Below, in pieces: positions 43,745 through 52,552 of a DNA stretch of 64,000 nt. Where the stretch lies: NCBI RefSeq assembly GCF_001865575.2, contig NZ_CP017561.2:2170001-2234000 (forward strand), given 5' to 3'. The translations under genes and the position numbers were made by a program. Each line of letters begins with the position of its first letter. The first letter of the stretch is position 1. Origin of the DNA: Paraburkholderia sprentiae WSM5005 (GTDB lineage Bacteria; Pseudomonadota; Gammaproteobacteria; Burkholderiales; Burkholderiaceae). The notes below the pieces were generated by a model, which worked only from the letters and a program-made list of their open reading frames with translations, had not been told where the DNA came from and did no database searches.

Positions 43745-46700
43745 TTAGCGCTGCATCGACTCCCACACTTTGTACAGGCGCTTCACCGAAACCGGCATCG
43801 GGGTACGCAACTCCTGCGCGAACAGCGAGATGCGCAGCTCTTCGAGCAGCCAGCGGAATTCCGCAAGCCGCGGATCCACGACGCCGCCGCGCTGCGATAC
43901 AGCACGCTGATAGTGCTGCAGCAGCGGCTGGAATTCGGCGAACTGCCGCGCGTCGCGCACGGCGTCTGCGCGCAGCTTGTCGATACGCAGCGCCATCCCC
44001 TTCAGATAACGCGGGAAATGTGCGAGTTGGGCGTATGGCGTCTCGATGACAAACCGCTTGCCGATCAGCCCATCGAGCTGATTCTGCAGATCGGCGTACG
44101 CGGCCGCGAACGGCTTCGCCTGCAACAGTTTCTTCGTCAGGCTCGCGTATTCGCCGAGGATCTGCCCGACCAGTCGCGAGATTTCCTGCGCGAGCAACGT
44201 GAGACGGCTGCGCCCTTCGTCACGTCGCGTATGGAAGCTCGCGTCGTCGTCGGGCAAGGGATCCTGCAGGCACGCCCGGTCGAGTGCGGTGTCGATCAGC
44301 TGATCTCGCAGTTCTTCCTGCGTGCCGCGCGGCATGAACTGCATTGCCATTTCGCGCAGGCCCGGCAAGTTCTTTTCCAGATACTTGATCGGCTCCTTCA
44401 ACTGCAGCGCGAAAAGTCGACGCAAGCCCGCCCGATGAATCCGTGCGGCTTCCTCCGCCGAATCGAACACCTCGACGTCGCAATGCGTGCCGCGATCCAC
44501 CAGCGCGGGGTAGCCGAACAGCGTCTGACCGCCGCGGCGAATTTCGAGCAACTCGGGCAGCTTGCCGAAATTCCACGTGCTCAGGTTTTCATACAACGCG
44601 GTAGCCGGTGCGCCATCCGGCGCCACAGGCCGCGCAGCGGCGCCGCCCTTGCCGCGCGACGCCCCACTAGCAGGCAAATCCGCAGACCGCGCAGGCGTCG
44701 CGATACCGCCGCCGCCCGCACCGGCCAGAGCGGCGCCTGCCGCGCCCGAGACGAGCTTCTGGAAGTGCTGCTGGGCCTGAGTGCCGAGCTCGGCGCGCAG
44801 TTGCGACAGATTGCGCCCCATCGCGAGCTGACGGCCATGTTCGTCGATGATTTTGAAGTTCATGAACAGATGCGCGGGCAGCGTCTCGAGCTTGAAGTCG
44901 GACTGCTTCATCGCGACCTGGGTCTGCTCGCGCACATCGGCGATCAGCGCCTCGAGCAGGCCCCCTGCTCCGAAGCGCTGTGCGTTGTGCCGTTCAGCGA
45001 AACCCGCCGCGTACTCGGGAAGCGGCACGCAATGCCGACGCAGCTTCTGTGGCAGCGACTTCAGCAGCAACTGCGCCTTTTCCTTCAGCATCCCGGGCAC
45101 GAGCCACTCGCAACGGCGCGCGTCGACCTGGTTCAGCGCAAACAGCGGCACCGCGAGCGTCACGCCGTCGCGTGGCGTGCCCGGCTCGAAGTGATAGGTC
45201 AGCGCCATCTCGATGCCCGCCATCGTCAGCCGCTTCGGGAACAGATCGGTCGTGACACCCGCCGCTTCGTGCCGCATCAGATCGTCGCGGGACAGATACA
45301 ACAGCCGGAGCTTGTCCTCCGTCTGGCCGCTCTTTTTGACCTCGTCGCGATACCAGCGCTCGAACGACGCACCGGTATGGATGCCGTCCGGCAGCGCCTG
45401 ATCGTAGAACGCGTAGATCAATTGGTCGTCGACCAGCACGTCCTGGCGGCGCGACTTGTGCTCGAGCTGCTCGATATCGGCGAGCAGCTTGCGGTTGTGT
45501 GCGAAGAACGCAAGCTTCGTGTCGAACTCGCCTTCCACGAGCGCACCGCGAATGAACAGCTCGCGCGCCCGCGCCGGGTCCTGTGTGCCGAACGCCACCC
45601 GCCGCCGGTGATAGATCGGCAGGCCGTACAGCATCGCGCGCTCGAACGCGGACACCTGCGCCGCGCGCTTCTCCCAATGTGGCTCGGACAGCGACTTCTT
45701 CAGCAGGTGCGCGCCGACCTTCTCGACCCACTCCGGCTCGATTTTCGCGATACAGCGCGCGTAGAGCCGGCTCGTTTCGACGAGTTCGGCAGCCATCACC
45801 CACTTGCCCGCTTTTTTCACGAGTGCCGAGCCGGGCCACAAATAGAACTTGATGGCGCGCGCGCCGAGGTAATACGGCTCGTCGTCGGCCTTCAGGCCGA
45901 GGTTGCCGAGCAGACCGGTCAGCAGCGCAAGATGGATCTGCTCGAACGTCGCCTCCGCTTCGTTCAGCCGCCAGCCGTGCTCGCGCACTACGGTCAGCAG
46001 TTGCGAATGGACGTCGCGCCACTCGCGCAGCCGCAACTGCGACAGGAAGTTCTTGCGGCACTCGTCCTGCAGCTGCCGGTTCGATTTCTTGTGCGCGATC
46101 GCTTCGTCGAACCAGTTCCAGATCTTCAGCCACTGCAGGAATTCGGAACGCTCGTCGGCGAAACGGCGATGTGCCTGGTCGGCCTGCTCTTGCGCTTCGA
46201 TCGGACGATCGCGCGGATCCTGCACGGACAGCGCACTCGCGATCACCAGCACTTCCTTCAGCGCCTGCTGGTCACGCGCGGCGAGAATCATGCGGCCGAC
46301 GCGCGGATCGAGCGGCAGTCGCGCGAGTTCGCGGCCGAGCGGCGTCAACCGGTTGTCGTCGTCGACGGCGCCGAGCTCGTTGAGCAACTGATAGCCGTCG
46401 GAGATCGCACGGCCCGGCGGCGGCTCGATAAACGGAAACGTTTCGATCGCCGTCAGATGCAGCGACTTCATGCGCAGAATCACCGAGGCGAGCGACGAGC
46501 GCAGAATTTCCGGATCGGTGAAGCGCGCGCGGCCCTGGAAGTCGGTTTCCTCGTAGAGACGAATGCAGAGGCCGTCAGCGACCCGCCCGCAGCGCCCCGC
46601 GCGCTGGTTCGCGGCGGCTTGCGAAATCGACTCCACCTGCAGCTGCTCGACCTTGTTGCGATAGGAGTAGCGCTTCACGCGCGCAAGCCCGGTATCGACC

Positions 46701-47971
46701 ACGTAGCGGATGCCGGGTACCGTCAACGAAGTTTCGGCGACGTTGGTCGCGAGCACGATGCGGCGGGTGTTCGACGCGCGGAACACGCGCTCCTGCTCGG
46801 CCGCCGAGAGCCGCGCGAACAGCGGCAGAATTTCCGTATGCGGCGGATGATGCTTGCGCAGCGCCTCGGCGGCGTCGCGAATCTCGCGCTCGCCGGGCAG
46901 GAACACCAGTACGTCGCCGGGGCCTTCGCGGCACAGTTCGTCGACGGCGTCGACGATTGCCTCCATCAGATCGCGGTCGGTCTCGCGCTGCGTCTTCGTG
47001 CGCTCGCGGCCAGACGAGGTTGCACCCGAGGTCCCTTGCGCCGCCTTGAGCGCAGGGCTCTCCTCGACGACCGGCCGGTAACGCACCTCGACCGGATAGA
47101 GCCGCCCGCTCACTTCGATCACCGGAGCGGGCTTGTCGTCGCCGCCGAAGTGTCGCGCGAAACGGTCGGCGTCGATCGTCGCCGAGGTGACGATCAACTT
47201 CAGATCGGGGCGCTTCGGAAGAATCTCCCTCAGGTAGCCGAGCAGAAAATCGATGTTCAGGCTGCGCTCGTGCGCTTCGTCGATGATCAGCGTGTCATAC
47301 GCTTTCAGGAGCGGATCGGTCTGTGTTTCGGCGAGCAGAATGCCATCGGTCATCAGCTTGACCGATGCGCCTGGCGCGAGGTTATCGTTAAAGCGCACCT
47401 TGTAGCCGACCACTTCGCCGAACGGCGTGCCGAGTTCCTCGGCGATCCGGCGCCCGGTCGCCGACGCGGCGATCCGGCGCGGCTGCGTATGGCCGATCAG
47501 ACCGTCGCCGCCGGCACCGAGACCACGCCCGAGCGCGAGACAGATTTTCGGCAGCTGCGTGGTCTTGCCCGAGCCGGTTTCGCCCGACACGATCACGACC
47601 TGATTCTGCGCGATCGCCCGCGCAATCTCGTCGCGACGACCGGAGACAGGAAGCGCTTCGGGGAACGTGATCGGTGGAATCGGATTCGGCTCGACGAGCC
47701 GCGACGGCCGCGGTGCGCGCGGCGCGCGAGGTTCCTTGCGCGGCTCGTCACGCGCCGCGCCGCGCGCGCCAGCACGCTCTTCGCGCGCTTCGCCGCTGCC
47801 GTCCGACGGCACTTTTCGCGCAGACGCGCCGGCCCTCCGACGCGCGTCGCGCGCCTGATCGGATCTCGCCTCCTGCGCAGGGCGGCGCACCGTGTCGCCG
47901 GGGTGAGCCTGCTCACCGGCCGGCGCCGGTTTCTCATTCGCCCCAGCGGGACTTTTGGGTACATTCGACAT
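43745..47971 (-). CDS. hrpA: ATP-dependent RNA helicase HrpA (DEAH box)
   Basis: 1408-residue DEAH/RHA helicase. A charged low-complexity N-terminal extension (about 1-110) precedes the helicase core: Walker A GETGSGKTTQLPK, DEAH box IIDEAHERS, SAT motif VTSATIDADRF, and QRAGRCGR (motif VI). HA2, OB and DUF3418 regions follow. A Gly/Ala-rich insert lies near residues 1080-1130. HrpA rescues stalled ribosomes and processes mRNA in E. coli. The ATG at 47971 is only 23 bases from argA, which runs the other way. A 1489-codon open frame on the opposite strand is a GC-bias artefact. Confidence 0.95.
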   Translation of the reverse strand: MSNVPKSPAGANEKPAPAGEQAHPGDTVRRPAQEARSDQARDARRRAGASARKVPSDGSGEAREERAGARGAARDEPRKEPRAPRAPRPSRLVEPNPIPPITFPEALPVSGRRDEIARAIAQNQVVIVSGETGSGKTTQLPKICLALGRGLGAGGDGLIGHTQPRRIAASATGRRIAEELGTPFGEVVGYKVRFNDNLAPGASVKLMTDGILLAETQTDPLLKAYDTLIIDEAHERSLNIDFLLGYLREILPKRPDLKLIVTSATIDADRFARHFGGDDKPAPVIEVSGRLYPVEVRYRPVVEESPALKAAQGTSGATSSGRERTKTQRETDRDLMEAIVDAVDELCREGPGDVLVFLPGEREIRDAAEALRKHHPPHTEILPLFARLSAAEQERVFRASNTRRIVLATNVAETSLTVPGIRYVVDTGLARVKRYSYRNKVEQLQVESISQAAANQRAGRCGRVADGLCIRLYEETDFQGRARFTDPEILRSSLASVILRMKSLHLTAIETFPFIEPPPGRAISDGYQLLNELGAVDDDNRLTPLGRELARLPLDPRVGRMILAARDQQALKEVLVIASALSVQDPRDRPIEAQEQADQAHRRFADERSEFLQWLKIWNWFDEAIAHKKSNRQLQDECRKNFLSQLRLREWRDVHSQLLTVVREHGWRLNEAEATFEQIHLALLTGLLGNLGLKADDEPYYLGARAIKFYLWPGSALVKKAGKWVMAAELVETSRLYARCIAKIEPEWVEKVGAHLLKKSLSEPHWEKRAAQVSAFERAMLYGLPIYHRRRVAFGTQDPARARELFIRGALVEGEFDTKLAFFAHNRKLLADIEQLEHKSRRQDVLVDDQLIYAFYDQALPDGIHTGASFERWYRDEVKKSGQTEDKLRLLYLSRDDLMRHEAAGVTTDLFPKRLTMAGIEMALTYHFEPGTPRDGVTLAVPLFALNQVDARRCEWLVPGMLKEKAQLLLKSLPQKLRRHCVPLPEYAAGFAERHNAQRFGAGGLLEALIADVREQTQVAMKQSDFKLETLPAHLFMNFKIIDEHGRQLAMGRNLSQLRAELGTQAQQHFQKLVSGAAGAALAGAGGGGIATPARSADLPASGASRGKGGAAARPVAPDGAPATALYENLSTWNFGKLPELLEIRRGGQTLFGYPALVDRGTHCDVEVFDSAEEAARIHRAGLRRLFALQLKEPIKYLEKNLPGLREMAMQFMPRGTQEELRDQLIDTALDRACLQDPLPDDDASFHTRRDEGRSRLTLLAQEISRLVGQILGEYASLTKKLLQAKPFAAAYADLQNQLDGLIGKRFVIETPYAQLAHFPRYLKGMALRIDKLRADAVRDARQFAEFQPLLQHYQRAVSQRGGVVDPRLAEFRWLLEELRISLFAQELRTPMPVSVKRLYKVWESMQR

Positions 47972-47979
47972 GGGGGCGC

Positions 47980-47987
47980 ATTATAAT
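47980..47987. promoter_or_regulatory. Palindromic shared -10 element of hrpA and argA
   Basis: ATTATAAT reads the same on both strands, so it offers a TATAAT in both directions. It ends 7 bases before the argA ATG and 8 bases before the hrpA ATG, placing both predicted transcription starts at the start codons. Confidence 0.5.
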
Positions 47988-47994
47988 CCCCGGC

Positions 47995-49383
47995 ATGAAT
48001 TCCCAAACCGACCTCGTCCCCGCGTCCGCGAGCGTCCCGGCCACCGCCGACTCGCCGGAAACCCTTGCCCTGCATGCGCAATTCGTCGACTGGATGCGTT
48101 CAGTCGCGCCGTATATCCACGCGTTCCGAAACAAGACATTCGTCGTCGGTTTCGGCGGCGAAGTGGTGCATCAGGGGCTGCTGAATGCGCTCGTATCCGA
48201 CATCGCGTTGCTGCAGGCAATGGGCATCCAGATCGTACTGGTGCATGGCTCGCGTCCACAGGTCGAGGAGCAGATGAGCCTGCACGGCGTCGAATCGGAG
48301 TTTTCGCACGGCATGCGCATCACCGACGCGCGCGCGCTCGAGTCCGCGAAGGAAGCGGCCGGCGAAGTGCGTCTCGACATCGAGGCCGCGATCAGCCAGG
48401 GTTTGCCGAACACGCCGATGGCGCACGCGCACATCAGCGTCGTGTCGGGCAACTTCGTGACGGCGCGCCCGGTCGGCATTCTGGACGGCGTCGACTTTCA
48501 GCACACGGGCCTCGTGCGCAAGATCGACGCGGATTCGATCCGTCACTCGCTCGCGAGCCGCAAGCTCGTGCTGCTGTCGCCGCTAGGCTTCTCACCCACC
48601 GGCGAAGCGTTCAATCTGTCGATGGAAGACGTGGCCTCGGCCGCGGCGATCGCGCTGCGCGCCGACAAAATCGTGTTCCTGACCGAGACGCCGGGCCTGA
48701 TGGAAACCGACGAAAGCGCCACCGAGCTGATCCGCGAACTGTCGCTCGACGACGCCTACAAGCTGCACGAAAGCGGCGAAGTCACCGGCGACGCCGCGTT
48801 CTATCTGAAGCATTCGATCCGCGCCTGTCGCGGCGGCGTGCCGCGCGCGCACATCATCCCGTACGCGCTTGACGGCAGCCTGCTGCTCGAACTGTTCCTG
48901 CACGATGGCGTCGGCACGATGATCTCGTACGAGAATCTTGAAAGCCTGCGTGAAGCGACGCCGGACGACGTCGGCGGCATTCTCGCGCTGATCGAGCCGC
49001 TCGAATCGGACGGCACGCTGGTGCGGCGCGGCCGTCATCAGATCGAACGCGACATCGACCATTTCTCGGTGATCGAGCACGACGGCGTGCTGTTCGGCTG
49101 TGCGGCGCTGTATCCGTATCCGCAGGAGCGCATCGGCGAAATGGCATGCTTGACCGTCGCGCCCGAAGCTCAAGGCACCGGCGACGGCGAGCGCCTGCTC
49201 AAGCGCATCGAACAGCGTGCGCGGGCACGCGGTCTCACGCGCATTTTCGTGCTCACCACGCGCACCGAACACTGGTTCCTCAAGCGCGGCTTCGTCAAGG
49301 TTACGGTCGACGACCTGCCTGAAGACCGCCGCCGACTCTACAACTGGCAGCGCAAGTCGCTCGTGCTGATGAAACAGCTTTGA
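47995..49383 (+). CDS. argA: Amino-acid N-acetyltransferase (N-acetylglutamate synthase) ArgA
   Basis: First enzyme of arginine biosynthesis: acetyl-CoA plus glutamate to N-acetylglutamate. The 462 residues have an N-terminal amino-acid-kinase-like domain (about 25-300; GGEVVHQG, LVHGSRPQVEEQM) that usually binds arginine for feedback inhibition, and a C-terminal GNAT acetyltransferase domain (about 305-455; AMACLTVAPEAQGTGDGERLL-like acetyl-CoA motif around residues 380-405). The start at 47995 is directly at a predicted -10-derived transcription start, suggesting a leaderless mRNA. Confidence 0.95.
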   Translation: MNSQTDLVPASASVPATADSPETLALHAQFVDWMRSVAPYIHAFRNKTFVVGFGGEVVHQGLLNALVSDIALLQAMGIQIVLVHGSRPQVEEQMSLHGVESEFSHGMRITDARALESAKEAAGEVRLDIEAAISQGLPNTPMAHAHISVVSGNFVTARPVGILDGVDFQHTGLVRKIDADSIRHSLASRKLVLLSPLGFSPTGEAFNLSMEDVASAAAIALRADKIVFLTETPGLMETDESATELIRELSLDDAYKLHESGEVTGDAAFYLKHSIRACRGGVPRAHIIPYALDGSLLLELFLHDGVGTMISYENLESLREATPDDVGGILALIEPLESDGTLVRRGRHQIERDIDHFSVIEHDGVLFGCAALYPYPQERIGEMACLTVAPEAQGTGDGERLLKRIEQRARARGLTRIFVLTTRTEHWFLKRGFVKVTVDDLPEDRRRLYNWQRKSLVLMKQL

Positions 49384-49436
49384 GTAGCCCGTGGTCGCCC
49401 CCATCTGATCCGAACCGGCGTCTGCCCGCCCCAAGT

Positions 49437-49476
49437 TGATACAGCAACCATTTTTCTGATACAGCAACCATTTTTC
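49437..49476 (+). repeat. Exact 20-bp tandem duplication ahead of yggX
   Basis: TGATACAGCAACCATTTTTC occurs twice head to tail (49437-49456 and 49457-49476) with no mismatch. It ends 57 bases before the yggX ATG and directly precedes a two-tier hairpin. Confidence 0.9.
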
Positions 49477-49480
49477 ATGG

Positions 49481-49514
49481 GACCGGAGTAAGTGCTAAAG
49501 CACCAACTCCGGTC
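49481..49514 (+). promoter_or_regulatory. Two-tier hairpin in the yggX leader
   Basis: GACCGGAGT pairs perfectly with ACTCCGGTC (9 bp); inside, a 2x2 internal loop (AA/CA) leads to GTGC-TAAA-GCAC. The ribosome site (AGGAG) follows 5 bases later. The shape suggests a regulatory RNA element or mRNA-stabilising hairpin; it matches no riboswitch I know. Confidence 0.6.
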
Positions 49515-49533
49515 GACACAGGAGAAGCACAGC

Positions 49534-49806
49534 ATGACTCGTATGGTTCAATGCGCGAAGCTCGGCAAGGAAGCCGAAGGCCTCGATTTCCCGCCGCTGC
49601 CGGGCGAACTCGGCAAGCGGATCTACGAAAGTATCTCGAAGGAAGCCTGGCAGAGCTGGTTGAAGCAGCAGACCATGCTGATCAACGAGAACCGCCTGAA
49701 CATGGCCGATCCGCGCGCGCGGCAGTATCTGATGAAGCAGACCGAAAAGTTCTTCTTCGGCGAAGGCGCGGATACCGCGTCGGGCTACGTGCCGCCGTCG
49801 GCCTAG
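49534..49806 (+). CDS. yggX: Probable Fe(2+)-trafficking protein YggX
   Basis: 90-residue small protein linked to iron handling and protection of Fe-S proteins from oxidative damage. It matches the family across its length: [20 protein letters not shown] at the N terminus with the conserved Cys7, then [15 protein letters not shown] and the [18 protein letters not shown] segment. The ATG at 49534 has GGAG upstream; the frame extends to 49492 through the leader hairpin but homology excludes that. Preceded by a tandem repeat and hairpin, followed by a strong terminator. Confidence 0.95.
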   Translation: MTRMVQCAKLGKEAEGLDFPPLPGELGKRIYESISKEAWQSWLKQQTMLINENRLNMADPRARQYLMKQTEKFFFGEGADTASGYVPPSA

Positions 49807-50525
49807 GGTCGGCGCGTCCGGCATGATGCGACGTCTCGCCCGAAGCGGGTGACCGCACGCCAAAAATCCGCGCCGCGAGCGCGGATTTTTTTCGCCCCGA
49901 CCTCGGCTGTGCGTCGCGTCATCTTGGGCTAAAAAAGCGCTCGGAAATGTTCTAAGCGGTTCGTTTCGGAGACCGCTCCGACCCCGCCAGATCTCCCGCC
50001 CCACAATGGATTGAGCCGAATCAGCGGCCCGGCGTGACACGCCCGGTTTGCATGATCCTCTGCCATCGTGCTAACATGTGCGTCGTTTCAACGGCAATTC
50101 ACCTTCATTCGCGTTCTTTCATGTTGACTCGCCCTGCGCTTTCCGCGCTCGCGTCATCGTGAATTGAACTGTTTTTAAACAAGAAGGCTCGTCGGTCGTT
50201 TCCCCGCCTAACGCGGAAAATTCAAGACCGGCCTTTTTCGTTTCAAGCCTTCAGCGGCGCATGGGTCATGCTTCCAGCCAGCCCGGCGTCCTCCATGCAT
50301 CTGCCCCCCTTCCACGGCCACGCAGGTGCAACAGTCAGCACAATTTAGACGAGTGTTTTTTCGCGAACTTATCGCGAGGCGCGGGCGTTTGCTTCTTTTC
50401 GCCATCTGTTTCGCCACCGGATAACCGGTGTCGCGGATATTCTCGCCTTGCTCACGAAATTGCACTTCCCAGCAACCGTGGCGGAACGCATCACCAGTTT
50501 CGTCGCAGTCATTGGAGTTTTAACC
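49807..50525. other. Intergenic region between yggX and proP-like gene
   Basis: 719 bases. The yggX terminator lies at 49862-49892. The rest has scattered short frames and no recognised RNA; the segment 50080-50240 is the least GC-rich and most likely holds the transporter promoter. The in-frame TTG at 50448 is judged upstream of the true start. Confidence 0.5.
49862..49892. terminator. yggX terminator
   Basis: AAAAATCCGCGC-CGCGA-GCGCGGATTTTTTT: perfect stem with A and T tracts. Confidence 0.92.
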
Positions 50526-51995
50526 TTGACCGCTTCCAGCAACGGCTTCTGGCGACATCACAAGCAGGAACAACGCCTTTCCCTCGACGACATCACCGTC
50601 GTCGATCACTCCCTCCTGAAACGGGCCGTCGGCGCGATGGCGCTCGGCAACGCGATGGAATGGTTCGACTTCGGCGTGTACAGCTATATCGCGGTCACGC
50701 TCGGCAAGGTGTTCTTCCCTTCGTCGAGCCCATCCGCGCAGCTCATCGCGACCTTCGGCACGTTTGCCGCGGCATTTCTCGTGCGTCCGATCGGCGGCAT
50801 GGTGTTCGGGCCGCTCGGCGACCGCATCGGCCGTCAGCGTGTGCTGGCCATGACGATGATCATGATGGCCGCGGGCACCTTCGCGATCGGCCTGATCCCC
50901 AACTACGCGACGATCGGCATCCTGGCGCCCGCGCTATTGCTGCTCGCGCGCCTCGTGCAGGGCTTCTCGACCGGCGGCGAATACGGCGGCGCAGCGACCT
51001 TCATCGCGGAATTCTCGACCGACAAGCGTCGCGGCTTCATGGGCAGCTTCCTCGAGTTCGGCACACTGATCGGCTACGTGCTCGGCGCGGGCACGGTCGC
51101 GCTGCTGACGGCGACACTGTCGAACGACGCGCTGCTCTCCTGGGGCTGGCGTGTGCCGTTCCTGATCGCCGGACCGCTCGGCCTGGTGGGTCTGTACATC
51201 CGCATGAAGCTCGAGGAAACCCCCGCGTTCAAGAAGCAGGCCGAAGAGCGCGAAGCCGAAGAACGCGCGCTGCCCAGCCAGTCGTTGCGCCAGTTGCTCG
51301 TGCAGCAGTGGAAGCCGCTGCTGCTATGCGTCGGCCTCGTGTTGATTTTCAACGTGACCGACTACATGGCGCTGTCGTATCTGCCGAGCTATCTGTCGGC
51401 GACGCTGCACTTCAACGAAACGCACGGCCTGTTTCTTGTGCTGCTCGTGATGATCCTGATGATGCCGATGACGCTCGCCGCCGGCCGTCTGTCCGACGCG
51501 ATCGGCCGCAAGCCGGTGATGCTGCTCGGCTGCGTCGGTCTGTTCGCGCTGTCGATTCCCGCGCTGCTGCTGATCCGCATGGGCACGGTGCTGCCGGTGT
51601 TCGGCGGTCTGATGATTCTCGGCGTGCTGCTGTCGTGCTTCACCGGCGTGATGCCGTCGGCGCTGCCTGCGCTATTCCCGACCAGGATCCGCTACGGCGC
51701 GCTCGCGATCGGCTTCAATATCTCGGTGTCGCTGTTCGGCGGTACCACGCCGCTCGTGACCGCATGGCTCGTCGAGCGCACCGGCAATCTGATGATGCCC
51801 GCGTACTACCTGATGGGCGCATCGCTGATCGGCATCGCGTCGGTGCTGGCGCTGCGCGAAACCGCGCGCAAGCCGCTGCTCGGCTCGGGTCCGTGCGTCG
51901 CGACGCGCGCCGAAGCGCATGCGGTGCTGCGTGGCGAGCGCGAGGCCGAGGAGATGGATGAAAGGTTTGCGGCAACTGCGACCGCGCGCGCCTGA
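50526..51995 (+). CDS. MFS transporter, ProP-like (metabolite:H+ symporter)
   Basis: 489-residue inner-membrane protein with 12 predicted helices. The first segment carries the family signature GNAMEWFDFGVYSYIAVTLG, and the loop between helices 2 and 3 has GPLGDRIGRQRVL, typical of MFS. It belongs to the ProP/ShiA group of proton symporters for osmolytes or organic acids; the C-terminal coiled-coil of E. coli ProP is absent or short, so osmotic activation cannot be claimed. The TTG start at 50526 (MTASSNGFWRHHKQEQRL) has a GGAG 8 bases upstream; a TTG at 50448 is less likely. Confidence 0.85.
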   Translation: MTASSNGFWRHHKQEQRLSLDDITVVDHSLLKRAVGAMALGNAMEWFDFGVYSYIAVTLGKVFFPSSSPSAQLIATFGTFAAAFLVRPIGGMVFGPLGDRIGRQRVLAMTMIMMAAGTFAIGLIPNYATIGILAPALLLLARLVQGFSTGGEYGGAATFIAEFSTDKRRGFMGSFLEFGTLIGYVLGAGTVALLTATLSNDALLSWGWRVPFLIAGPLGLVGLYIRMKLEETPAFKKQAEEREAEERALPSQSLRQLLVQQWKPLLLCVGLVLIFNVTDYMALSYLPSYLSATLHFNETHGLFLVLLVMILMMPMTLAAGRLSDAIGRKPVMLLGCVGLFALSIPALLLIRMGTVLPVFGGLMILGVLLSCFTGVMPSALPALFPTRIRYGALAIGFNISVSLFGGTTPLVTAWLVERTGNLMMPAYYLMGASLIGIASVLALRETARKPLLGSGPCVATRAEAHAVLRGEREAEEMDERFAATATARA

Positions 51996-52030
51996 TCCGC
52001 ACAGTCATCCCGCGCGAAGCGTAGTGTCGA

Positions 52031-52065
52031 AGCGGGCCGGCGAAATTCGCCGGCCCGCTTTTTTT
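52031..52065 (+). terminator. Terminator of the ProP-like gene
   Basis: AGCGGGCCGGCGAA-ATT-CGCCGGCCCGCT followed by TTTTTTT. Confidence 0.92.
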
Positions 52066-52552
52066 ACCTCAGCAGCGCATCGAAGGTCGCACTGACCTGC
52101 GCGCCTTCGACAATCAGCCTGCCCGCGCACACCGGCAGCGTGAAGCGCCGCGGCCCCGCACTACCCGGATTGACGTACAACACGCCGTCGCGCTCGGCGA
52201 TCGACGGCTTATGCGAATGACCGCTCACGACGACGCGAATGCCTTCGTCCTGCGGCACGCAGCCGAGCTCGGCGATGTCGTGCACGACGAGAATCGTCAC
52301 TTGCTGCACGGTCAGCCGCGCGTGCGTCGGCAGCGAAGCGGCCCAGTCGCCGGTATCGTTGTTGCCGCGCACCGCGGTGAGCGGTGCGATTCGCGCGAGC
52401 GCGTCGAGCACGGCCGGGTTGCAGATATCGCCCGCGTGAACGATCGCGTCGCAGCCGTCGAGATAGCGCAACGCTTCGGGACGCACGAGGTTGTGCGTAT
52501 CGGAGATGAGCCCAATGCGGGCAGCAGGCGAAGCGGATGAGCGGGAAGTCAT
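52064..52552 (-). CDS. YfcE/MJ0936-family metallophosphodiesterase
   Basis: 162-residue calcineurin-like phosphoesterase. Metal ligands are visible in order: LISDTHNL (DxH), VHAGDICN (GD), RGNNDTGDW (GNxD/H), VVHDIAE and VSGHSHKPS (GHSH). Homologues hydrolyse phosphodiesters and small phosphates in vitro; the natural substrate is unknown. The start at 52552 overlaps the stop of the upstream membrane protein gene (ATGA), so translation is coupled. The frame upstream of 52552 belongs to noise. Confidence 0.88.
   Translation of the reverse strand: MTSRSSASPAARIGLISDTHNLVRPEALRYLDGCDAIVHAGDICNPAVLDALARIAPLTAVRGNNDTGDWAASLPTHARLTVQQVTILVVHDIAELGCVPQDEGIRVVVSGHSHKPSIAERDGVLYVNPGSAGPRRFTLPVCAGRLIVEGAQVSATFDALLR

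Noticed and set aside
43517..47986. 1489-codon plus-strand open frame antisense to hrpA
   Set aside because: It is the complement of a clear 1408-residue helicase. Composition is Arg/His/Leu-rich with no domain, as expected from GC-biased third positions.
50230..50450. Short frames upstream of the ProP-like gene as separate genes
   Set aside because: No ribosome sites, no recognisable products, and composition like non-coding DNA.
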